A DNA stretch of 9,698 nt, from positions 1 through 9,698 of the forward strand of contig UQIQ01000064.1 in NCBI GenBank assembly GCA_900541185.1. The letters are read 5' to 3'. Source of the DNA: an uncultured Collinsella sp. (GTDB lineage: Bacteria > Actinomycetota > Coriobacteriia > Coriobacteriales > Coriobacteriaceae). The translations under genes were made by a program, and so were the position numbers. The notes under the pieces were generated by a model, which was not told the origin of the DNA, made no database searches, and was given only the letters and a program-made list of their open reading frames with translations. This document shows positions 1-5,419 of the stretch, in pieces. How positions within the stretch are numbered: position 1 is the stretch's first letter; the number at the start of each line of letters is the position of its first letter.

Positions 1-26
1 GGCCCGTGGGTTATACCCTAAGAGCA

Positions 27-49
27 AACCACCCTTTTTAAGGGTGGTT
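27..49. terminator. Perfect 10-bp hairpin, possible terminator of an upstream gene
   Basis: Bases 27-36 (AACCACCCTT) are perfectly complementary to 40-49 (AAGGGTGGTT), leaving a 3-nt TTT loop. The stem is G+C-rich in its centre with A/T pairs at both ends, as in bidirectional intrinsic terminators. Neither side is followed by a clean T tract, so termination is inferred. It would most naturally serve a plus-strand gene ending just left of the window, or back up the terminator at 88-119. Confidence 0.5.
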
Positions 50-61
50 CTGATTATCAAG

Positions 62-87
62 AATGGCGGCTGGGGATTCGAACCCTC
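62..87 (-). other. tRNA T-arm/acceptor-like remnant
   Basis: Read on the minus strand from 87 to 64 this is GAGGG-TTCGAAT-CCCCA-GCCGCCA, which carries the near-invariant T-loop/B-box core GGTTCGAATCC. The bases after the loop have the right number for a T-stem 3' side (5) plus acceptor 3' strand (7). The 5' T-stem side pairs for only three of five positions. No D-arm, anticodon arm or matching 5' acceptor strand lies upstream, where the carboxypeptidase terminator sits instead. It is therefore not an intact tRNA; a 3'-end fragment such as an integration scar is one explanation, chance is another. Confidence 0.4.
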
Positions 88-119
88 AAAAAGGAGGCAT
101 CCTTTCGGACGCCTCCTTT
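88..119 (-). terminator. Intrinsic terminator of the D,D-carboxypeptidase gene
   Basis: On the minus strand, AAAGGAGGC (119-111) pairs with GCCTCCTTT (98-90). The stem extends inward by TCC/GGA after one A-C mismatch, leaving a GAAA (GNRA-type) tetraloop. The descending arm runs directly into TTTTT (92-88). It begins about 25 nt after the stop codon of the carboxypeptidase. Long stem, stable tetraloop and U tract make this a strong rho-independent terminator. Confidence 0.85.
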
Positions 120-143
120 CAGTGGGCTGATTATTCTTGCGCT

Positions 144-1484
144 CTACACCTCAGGAGCCTTGGCGACGGTCTCGCTCTCTGCCGCAAGTGGGCGATTGTC
201 GATGCGGCGGCCCAAGCGATCGAGCTTCACGAGCAGCCATTCAATGGGATTCGGCCCTGCGCCTTCCTCGTCGGCAACCAGGTCCATGACGGCGATCTTG
301 GTGCCGTCCTGCTTGAGTGTAACGCTGCCCACCTTGTCGCCCACATGCACCGTGCCCGAAAGATCGTCGTAGCTAACCTTTTCGGTCACCTCGCCGGCAA
401 GGGAAAACACGGTCGCTTGCGCCGTGGGATCGGCGAGCGTGGCGTCGATTGTCTTATCCGTCCAGTCGGTTTGACTAATGCGCGCCATAAGCGGGTTGCC
501 GTTGGCGGTCTTTTCTTGCGTGTTGGCGATTGCGACCGTCACCTTGTGACCGTAGTACCAGTTGGCAAGGGTGGCGGTATCGGTAAAGCGCTGATCGGTG
601 GTGGTGGAGTTCAAAATAACGGTGTAGATCTCGTCGCCATCGCGGTTGTAGGCGCTCGTAAAGCAATAGCCCGCGTCGTCGGTGGTGCCGGTCTTGCCGC
701 CGATGTTGCCATCTTGGCCCAGCAAATAGTTATGCGTGTCCATGGAATGCGAATGGTCGGTGCCGTCGGCGCCCGTGACCTCGATCCAGGAATCCTCGCT
801 CGCTACGACCTCGCGGATCGTGTCGTTTTTCATGGCCTCCTGCATCATCAGCGCTACGTCGTGTGCGGTTGAGTGCATATTGCCAGCCCACTCATCAAAG
901 TCCAGACCATGCGGGTTTTCAAAAAGCGTACCGGTGCAGCCGAGCTTCTTAGCGCGCTCGTTCATGGCCTTCACAAATGTGGCCTCGGCGTCTTTGGTCT
1001 TGGGGTCGATCTTCTTGCCCACATATTCGGCGAGCACGATGGCGGCGTCGTTGCCCGAGGGAATCATCAGACCGCGTAGTGCCTGCTCCACGGTAAGCTC
1101 GTCGCCTTCGAGCAAGCCGGCGGTCGAATTACCCACGGTGGCTGCGGCGTTGCTCACCGTGACCTTCTCGTCCATCTTGCAATTCTCGACGGTTAGGATT
1201 GCGGTCATGACCTTGGTGATCGAGGCAATTTTGACCTGCTCATCGGCGTCGCGGGCATAGTAGACGGTGCCGTCTTTGCCCATGACGAGGGCATTGGTCG
1301 CATCGATATCGGGCAGGTTTTCGGCCGTGATGCCGCGCGCATCGGCGGTTTTGCCGCAAACATTGTCGGTCGTGAGCACTTGGGCGCCGGCGACGGTGGG
1401 CGCGCCAGCGGCAAGGGCGATAGCGCAGACAAAGCCGGCGGCAAGCTGGGCTGAGCGCTTTGCAAAAGAGGTGAGGGACTTCAC
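144..1484 (-). CDS. dac: Serine-type D-alanyl-D-alanine carboxypeptidase (PBP5/peptidase S11 family)
   Basis: This exported penicillin-binding enzyme trims the terminal D-Ala from peptidoglycan pentapeptides, limiting cross-linking. From the chosen GTG (1484-1482) the product has 446 residues. A signal peptide is visible: a basic n-region with K2, K9 and R10, a hydrophobic stretch near 14-28, and an AGA cleavage site near residue 34. All three active-site motifs are present: S88-I-T-K91 (catalytic Ser and Lys), S143-G-N145 and K264-T-G266. The C-terminus holds an amphipathic stretch (NPIEWLLVKLDRLGRRI) suited to membrane anchoring, followed by a short polar tail. The frame stays open upstream to 1595, but a TATACT -10 box lies inside that extension and the signal peptide fits only the GTG start; its ribosome site is weak (GAAAG). 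The gene is divergent from the VanR-like regulator. The exact paralogue (dacA, dacF) cannot be assigned. Confidence 0.9.
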   Translation of the reverse strand: MKSLTSFAKRSAQLAAGFVCAIALAAGAPTVAGAQVLTTDNVCGKTADARGITAENLPDIDATNALVMGKDGTVYYARDADEQVKIASITKVMTAILTVENCKMDEKVTVSNAAATVGNSTAGLLEGDELTVEQALRGLMIPSGNDAAIVLAEYVGKKIDPKTKDAEATFVKAMNERAKKLGCTGTLFENPHGLDFDEWAGNMHSTAHDVALMMQEAMKNDTIREVVASEDSWIEVTGADGTDHSHSMDTHNYLLGQDGNIGGKTGTTDDAGYCFTSAYNRDGDEIYTVILNSTTTDQRFTDTATLANWYYGHKVTVAIANTQEKTANGNPLMARISQTDWTDKTIDATLADPTAQATVFSLAGEVTEKVSYDDLSGTVHVGDKVGSVTLKQDGTKIAVMDLVADEEGAGPNPIEWLLVKLDRLGRRIDNRPLAAESETVAKAPEV

Positions 1485-1523
1485 GGATTTCGCTTTCGAC
1501 GGGATGGTCTCTTCTGGAACTAG

Positions 1524-1529
1524 AGTATA
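1524..1529 (-). promoter_or_regulatory. Candidate -10 box of dac
   Basis: On the minus strand 1529-1524 reads TATACT, a 5/6 match to the sigma-70 -10 consensus, about 40 nt before the GTG start. No good -35 hexamer is found 16-19 bp upstream, so activator help or a weak promoter is possible. Its position argues against translation starting at upstream in-frame codons. Confidence 0.4.
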
Positions 1530-1600
1530 TCGTTTGCCGGCGTCGGCGATCATCGCGTGCGTGCGTGGCCCACATCCGCGTTCGAACGGGCACAAGGGTG

Positions 1601-1618
1601 CTTAAGACCGAGACTTAA
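1601..1618. promoter_or_regulatory. CTTAA repeat, candidate operator in the divergent region
   Basis: CTTAAG at 1601-1606 is followed by CTTAA at 1614-1618. The pair can be read as direct repeats 13 bp apart, or as a TTAAG/CTTAA inverted repeat with a 7-bp spacer. It is the most A/T-rich spot in the otherwise G+C-rich dac/regulator gap and lies about 40-55 bp before the candidate -10 box of the response regulator, a usual place for activator binding. OmpR-family regulators bind short direct repeats, so autoregulation is possible but not shown. Confidence 0.3.
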
Positions 1619-1657
1619 TCACCCACGCTTGTTGTGTGTGGCGTGCGTCGCCTCAGG

Positions 1658-1663
1658 CATAAT
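1658..1663 (+). promoter_or_regulatory. Candidate -10 box of the VanRS-like operon
   Basis: CATAAT at 1658-1663 is one base from TATAAT and sits 20 nt before the response-regulator ATG, giving a very short leader that starts near the ribosome site. The sequence around 1632-1637 (TTGTGT) is a poor, over-spaced -35 (20 bp), as expected for an activator-dependent promoter. Confidence 0.4.
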
Positions 1664-1683
1664 GGAGCGCGAGAGGAGCACGC

Positions 1684-2379
1684 ATGAACGAGCGCATACT
1701 GGTAGTTGATGACGAGAAGGCCATCGCCGACTTGGTTGGCATCTACCTTACAAAAGAAGGCTTTGACGTCCAGATTGCCTATAGCGGGGCCGATGCTGCC
1801 AAGGCAATCTTGGAGCAGGAGTTCGATCTGGCGCTGCTTGATGTCATGCTGCCCGATATCGATGGGTTTGAGCTGCTGCGTACGATCCGTTCCAGCCATA
1901 CCTATCCCGTGATCATGCTGACGGCGCGCGATGCCCAGCAAGACAAGATCGGGGGCCTTTCGCTTGGCGCGGACGATTACGTGGTTAAGCCGTTCCGTCC
2001 GCTGGAGCTCATCGCGCGCGTGCACGCTCAGCTTCGCCGCTACACCAGCTACGGTAGCCGTGCACAGGCGGCCGAGTCGCCGACCATTCAGCTCGACGGC
2101 CTGGAGATCAACCGCGATGCTCGTTCCGTGACAGTGGACGGTTCACCGGTTCGCCTCACGCCCACCGAGTATTCAATCTTGCTGTATCTGGTCGAGCATC
2201 GCGGCAGCGTGGTGGCCGTGGAGGACCTGTTCCGCGCGGTGTGGAACGAGGACTTTATGCCCGGCTCCAACAATACGGTGATGGTGCATATTCGCCACTT
2301 GCGCGAAAAGATCGGCGACGACGCACAAAAGCCACGCTTTATCAAAAATGTCTGGGGCGTCGGCTACATCATCGAATAA
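1684..2379 (+). CDS. VanR-like OmpR-family response regulator
   Basis: This DNA-binding response regulator has 231 residues, the usual length for the OmpR/PhoB family. The receiver domain (about 3-118) has acidic D9/D10, phospho-acceptor D53 (in LALLDVMLP), T80 and K102 (in DDYVVKPF). A winged-helix domain follows (about 135-231) and ends in the typical WGVGYIIE. The stretch around residue 101 (KPFRPLELIARVHAQLRRY) and the recognition-helix region SNNTVMVHIRHLREKIGD closely follow what I remember of VanR of vancomycin-resistance clusters, so VanR-like is a firm subfamily call. The ATG is preceded by AGAGGAG (1672-1678) with 5-nt spacing. It is followed 26 nt later by its kinase. It probably regulates its own operon and perhaps the divergent carboxypeptidase gene. 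No vanHAX genes are present, so a resistance role should not be assumed. Confidence 0.88.
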   Translation: MNERILVVDDEKAIADLVGIYLTKEGFDVQIAYSGADAAKAILEQEFDLALLDVMLPDIDGFELLRTIRSSHTYPVIMLTARDAQQDKIGGLSLGADDYVVKPFRPLELIARVHAQLRRYTSYGSRAQAAESPTIQLDGLEINRDARSVTVDGSPVRLTPTEYSILLYLVEHRGSVVAVEDLFRAVWNEDFMPGSNNTVMVHIRHLREKIGDDAQKPRFIKNVWGVGYIIE

Positions 2380-2405
2380 CGCTTTTCGCTTGTGAGGATC
2401 TTGAT

Positions 2406-3644
2406 ATGACAAAAGACGATAGGCAAGCGTTCGAGGTGCCCGATCGGCTCTTTGAATACGTGAGGTCGGTCGTCGACAACCGCGCGCTTGCAACGGTGCT
2501 GCTCTTTTTGCTGAGCCTGCTGCTGATTGGCATCGACAACATCGTCGGAATCTTGGCGGTGCTGCTTGTCGGCTTTTTGCTGATCGATCGATTTGAGATC
2601 GTGCGCCGCTGCATGGTGATTGGCGGCGCCGCGTGGGCCATGACGTTGGCGATTGGCGCCATGGCGCTCGGCGGCATCGAAGGGCCGGTGCTGTTCGATG
2701 CCGGCTTTGTATTCAACATGCTTGGCTTTGTGCTGGCGCTTGCCGCGTGCGTGCTGTTCTTGTGTGGCCGCGCCCTGTACTATCAGGGCTACGAACAGGG
2801 CGAGCAGCATGCCGATTGTGTGCTGGCCGCTCGTATTCAAGATCGTCTGATCGATCACCCCGACACCTGGGACAACATTGACGGTGACTTCTTGGAGGTC
2901 GAGGGCGCCCTTAACCGCGTGCGTGACCGTGAGCGCAAGGTGCAGCAAGCTCTGCGTGACGAGTCGCATCGCAAGGACGATCTGGTCACGTACTTGGCAC
3001 ATGACCTACGCACCCCGCTTGCCAGCGTGGTGGGCTATCTTTCGCTGCTGCAAGAGGCTCCTGAGCTGCCGGTTGAGCAACGTGCGCGCTTTACGGGCGT
3101 GGCTCTCGACAAGGCGCACCGGCTTGATGCGCTCATCGAAGAGTTCTTCGATATCACGCGCTTTGACTTCCACGATATCGTGCTCACGCGCGGCTATGTT
3201 GACCTGGGGTTGCTGCTGGCTCAGGTGGCTGACGAGTTCTATCCCATCCTCAACGAGCAGCATAAGGAAGCCCAAGTTGATATTCGCGAGGACCTGACGG
3301 TGCTCGTGGATGGCGACAAGATGGCTCGCGTGTTCAACAACATCATGAAAAACGCCGTCGCCTATAGCTATGAGGGCTCGACTATCACGATTGAGGCCGG
3401 GCGCCAAGACGATGGCGGCGTGCGCGTGCGCTTTATCAATCAGGGCGATCCTATCCCTGCGGCTAAGCTCAAGGTGATCTTTGAGAAGTTCTATCGCCTG
3501 GATGCGGCGCGTGCGACCAATCGCGGCGGCGCTGGTCTGGGCCTTGCTATTGCCAAGGAGATCATCACGGCACACGGCGGTACCGTTGCATGTGAATCGA
3601 CGCCCGAACACACGATATTCACCATCGAGCTGCCCGCCGCATAG
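2406..3644 (+). CDS. VanS-like membrane sensor histidine kinase
   Basis: This is the kinase partner of the upstream VanR-like regulator. The product from ATG 2406 has 412 residues; TGAGGA at 2393-2398 sits 7 nt before it, which decides against the longer open frame from 2241 that overlaps the regulator. Four hydrophobic segments (about 28-42, 46-60, 71-90, 100-120) with only tiny loops replace the usual large external sensor domain. The DHp H-box is LAHDLRTPL with phospho-acceptor H199. The N-box contains N312 and N316, and the G2 box is GGAGLGLA (374-381). The G1 box is unusual: the DxGxG motif is replaced by N345-Q-G-D-P, something I recall in VanS-type kinases. Segments such as LDKAHRLDALIEEFFDITRF are also VanS-like. 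It likely senses a membrane or cell-wall signal; the ligand cannot be read from the sequence. Confidence 0.87.
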   Translation: MTKDDRQAFEVPDRLFEYVRSVVDNRALATVLLFLLSLLLIGIDNIVGILAVLLVGFLLIDRFEIVRRCMVIGGAAWAMTLAIGAMALGGIEGPVLFDAGFVFNMLGFVLALAACVLFLCGRALYYQGYEQGEQHADCVLAARIQDRLIDHPDTWDNIDGDFLEVEGALNRVRDRERKVQQALRDESHRKDDLVTYLAHDLRTPLASVVGYLSLLQEAPELPVEQRARFTGVALDKAHRLDALIEEFFDITRFDFHDIVLTRGYVDLGLLLAQVADEFYPILNEQHKEAQVDIREDLTVLVDGDKMARVFNNIMKNAVAYSYEGSTITIEAGRQDDGGVRVRFINQGDPIPAAKLKVIFEKFYRLDAARATNRGGAGLGLAIAKEIITAHGGTVACESTPEHTIFTIELPAA

Positions 3645-3655
3645 TCAGCGTGCCC

Positions 3656-3694
3656 TTACAAACACTTGACAATGTGCTCACGTGCATATGAGCC
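3656..3694 (+). promoter_or_regulatory. Candidate pstB promoter with PHO-box-like and inverted repeats
   Basis: TTGACA (3666-3671) is a perfect -35 hexamer, with TATGAG (3687-3692) 15 bp downstream as a weak, short-spaced -10. TTACA (3656-3660) and TTGACA (3666-3671), separated by 5 bp, resemble the TTAACA-like direct repeats bound by PhoP-type regulators in Bacillus. An inverted repeat GCTCA/TGAGC (3676-3680 and 3689-3693) overlaps the spacer and -10. This is the first strong promoter-like sequence after the VanS-like gene, suggesting pstB starts its own transcript. The site calls are inference from pattern only. Confidence 0.4.
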
Positions 3695-3705
3695 GCGATT
3701 TCTAC

Positions 3706-3732
3706 TATCGATACTGCTGAATTGATATCGAT
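3706..3732 (+). repeat. Paired TATCGAT sites upstream of pstB
   Basis: TATCGAT occurs at 3706-3712 and again at 3726-3732. The starts are 20 bp apart, close to two helical turns, and the second copy ends just before the pstB ribosome site. Each contains the palindrome ATCGAT, so the pair is symmetric. The position downstream of the candidate -10 would fit a repressor site or an mRNA leader element. No known regulator is recognised. Confidence 0.35.
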
Positions 3733-3747
3733 GTGGAGGTATGCGGT

Positions 3748-4623
3748 ATGACGGCTGCTGCGGCTGTGGAGCCCACGGAGCTTAAAGAACTCATGAAAGC
3801 GCAGGCCGAGGCCGCGCACGAGCGCGAGGTTGGGGATGCGACTCGCCCCACGGCAGAGGATCTTGCCGCCTCGCCGACGCGCATCGATGTCGAGGGCCTC
3901 GACCTGTTCTATGGCGACTATCATGCGCTCAAGGACGTGAATATCAAGATTCGCGACAAGCAGATCACCTCGTTTATCGGGCCTTCGGGCTGCGGAAAGT
4001 CCACGTTGCTGCGCTGCTTTAACCGCATGAACGACGGCATCAAGGACTGCCGAATCGAGGGCAAGATTGCGCTCGATGGTCAAGATATCCTGGGCGATTA
4101 CGACATCTGCCGTTTGCGCCAGCGCGTGGGCATGGTGTTTCAGCGCCCCAACCCGTTTCCCATGAGCATCTACGACAACGTCGCCTACGGTCCTCGCGGA
4201 ATGGGAGTGCGCGACCGCGTCGTGCTCGACGAGCTGGTCGAAGACTCCCTGCGACGCGCCGCTCTGTGGGACGAGGTCAAGGACAAGCTCAAAGAATCGG
4301 GCCTGGGTCTTTCGGGCGGCCAGCAGCAGCGTCTGTGCATCGCCCGTGCGCTGGCCGTGCAGCCCGACATTCTGCTGATGGACGAACCGACCTCGGCGCT
4401 CGACCCCGTATCGACGCTGGTGGTGGAGCAGCTGGCCTGCGAGCTCAGGGAGACCTGCACGCTGGTGGTCGTTACGCACAACATGCAGCAGGCTGCGCGC
4501 ATCTCCGACTCGGTCGCGTTCTTTTTGCTGGGCGAGCTGGTGGAGCATGCGCCCACTGCCCAGCTCTTCAAAAACCCGATCGATCCGCGCACGGCGGATT
4601 ATTTGACGGGCCGTTTTGGCTGA
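3748..4623 (+). CDS. pstB: Phosphate ABC transporter ATP-binding protein PstB
   Basis: PstB is the ATPase that powers the high-affinity PstSCAB phosphate importer from the cytoplasmic face. The product has 291 residues from ATG 3748; GGAGG (3735-3739) lies 8 nt upstream, which favours it over the in-frame GTG at 3733. The family signature is unmistakable: Walker A GPSGCGKST (78-86), Q-loop segment VFQRPNPFPMSIYDNVAYGPR, signature LSGGQQQRLCIARALA, Walker B ILLMDEPTSALD, H-loop VVTHNMQQA, and a C-terminus DYLTGRFG. PstB is usually about 250 residues; here about 44 extra N-terminal residues, Ala/Glu-rich and charged, precede the ABC core. No pstS, pstC, pstA or phoU is adjacent, so the permease must lie elsewhere. 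The gene is 64 nt before phoB and may share a transcript with phoBR. Confidence 0.95.
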   Translation: MTAAAAVEPTELKELMKAQAEAAHEREVGDATRPTAEDLAASPTRIDVEGLDLFYGDYHALKDVNIKIRDKQITSFIGPSGCGKSTLLRCFNRMNDGIKDCRIEGKIALDGQDILGDYDICRLRQRVGMVFQRPNPFPMSIYDNVAYGPRGMGVRDRVVLDELVEDSLRRAALWDEVKDKLKESGLGLSGGQQQRLCIARALAVQPDILLMDEPTSALDPVSTLVVEQLACELRETCTLVVVTHNMQQAARISDSVAFFLLGELVEHAPTAQLFKNPIDPRTADYLTGRFG

Positions 4624-4687
4624 TACCATCTAGTACAGGCACCTTTAGGGTTAAGATGCGGTCATGTCGGCCGCAAAGGGGTTCAAC

Positions 4688-5416
4688 ATGATCTATTACG
4701 TCGAGGACGATGACAACATCAGGGATTTGACGGTCTATGCGCTGCGCAAGCAGGGAATCGAGGCCGAGGGCTTTTCGTGCGACGGCGAGTTTAAGGCCGC
4801 CGTGGCGCGACGGGTGCCCGATGCTGTGCTGCTCGATATCATGCTGCCCGATACCGATGGTTTGGCGATTATGCGCCGCCTCCGCGCCGACCGCCTGACG
4901 GCGACGGTGCCCATCATGATGCTTACCGCCAAGGACACCGAGCTCGACAAGGTGATGGCGCTCGATGGCGGTGCCGACGATTACCTGACTAAACCCTTCT
5001 CGCTCATGGAGCTTGCGAGCCGCTGCCGCGCACTGCTGCGTCGCGGCGGAATGGTCAAGCAGGCGAGCGATGTGCTCAGCGTGGGCGACATCGTGCTTTC
5101 GCCCAGCCATCGCGAGGTGACCGTTGCTGGCGAGCCGCTTAAGCTCACCCTGCGCGAGTTCGACCTGCTCGAGTACCTCATGCGCAAGCCCGGCGTGGTC
5201 TTTACCCGCGAGTCGTTGCTGCAGAGCGTGTGGGGCTGGGACTTCGACGGCGGTTCGCGCACTGTTGACGTGCACGTGCAGACGCTTCGCCAAAAACTGG
5301 GCGAGCATGCCAGCGCCATCGAGACCGTGCGCGGCGTGGGCTACCGCTTGGCCGAGCCTTCTGCCGGTGATGGTGCCGAAGGTGACGTCACCGCGGCCAC
5401 CGCATCGGAGGAGTAA
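4688..5416 (+). CDS. phoB: PhoB/PhoP-like OmpR-family response regulator
   Basis: This is a transcriptional regulator phosphorylated by the downstream PhoR-type kinase. The product has 242 residues from ATG 4688, chosen because AAAGGGG (4675-4681) sits 6 nt upstream and the first residues (MIYYVEDDD) match the family's usual start; an ATG at 4664 adds 8 residues with poorer support. The receiver domain (1-118) shows D7/D8, phospho-acceptor D50 (VLLDIMLPD), T80 and K102 (DDYLTKPF). The winged helix follows (about 130-225) and ends in VRGVGYRL. An acidic Ala/Gly-rich tail of about 20 residues extends beyond it and is not conserved in the family. The Pho assignment rests on the kinase type and on pstB next door. 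The stop is 3 nt before phoR, so the two genes are translationally coupled or nearly so. Confidence 0.85.
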   Translation: MIYYVEDDDNIRDLTVYALRKQGIEAEGFSCDGEFKAAVARRVPDAVLLDIMLPDTDGLAIMRRLRADRLTATVPIMMLTAKDTELDKVMALDGGADDYLTKPFSLMELASRCRALLRRGGMVKQASDVLSVGDIVLSPSHREVTVAGEPLKLTLREFDLLEYLMRKPGVVFTRESLLQSVWGWDFDGGSRTVDVHVQTLRQKLGEHASAIETVRGVGYRLAEPSAGDGAEGDVTAATASEE

Positions 5417-5419
5417 CCC

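Noticed and set aside
62..150. Intact tRNA gene on the minus strand
   Set aside because: Only the T-loop and acceptor 3' strand fit. The upstream sequence is a terminator hairpin, not a D-arm or anticodon arm, and two T-stem pairs fail.
63..872. Plus-strand open frame of 269 codons opposite the carboxypeptidase
   Set aside because: It begins within the tRNA-like scar, runs through the terminator and then antisense to a gene with all S11-family motifs. The product shows no domain and there is no ribosome site.
1555..1568. GCGT tandem repeat near the dac promoter
   Set aside because: Only about three copies of a 4-bp unit in G+C-rich DNA, not enough to suggest phase variation or a functional repeat.
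1553..1595. Upstream start codons for the carboxypeptidase (residues before the GTG at 1484)
   Set aside because: The extension would put 23-37 polar residues before the signal peptide and overlaps the best -10 box, with no ribosome site.
1684..3644. Vancomycin-resistance cluster
   Set aside because: The regulator and kinase are VanRS-like, but no vanH, D-Ala-D-Lac/Ser ligase or vanX gene is in the window, and the nearby carboxypeptidase is a serine enzyme of housekeeping type.
3619..4629. Minus-strand open frame of 336 codons opposite pstB
   Set aside because: Antisense shadow of an unmistakable PstB; low-complexity His/Arg/Leu-rich translation and no upstream initiation signals.
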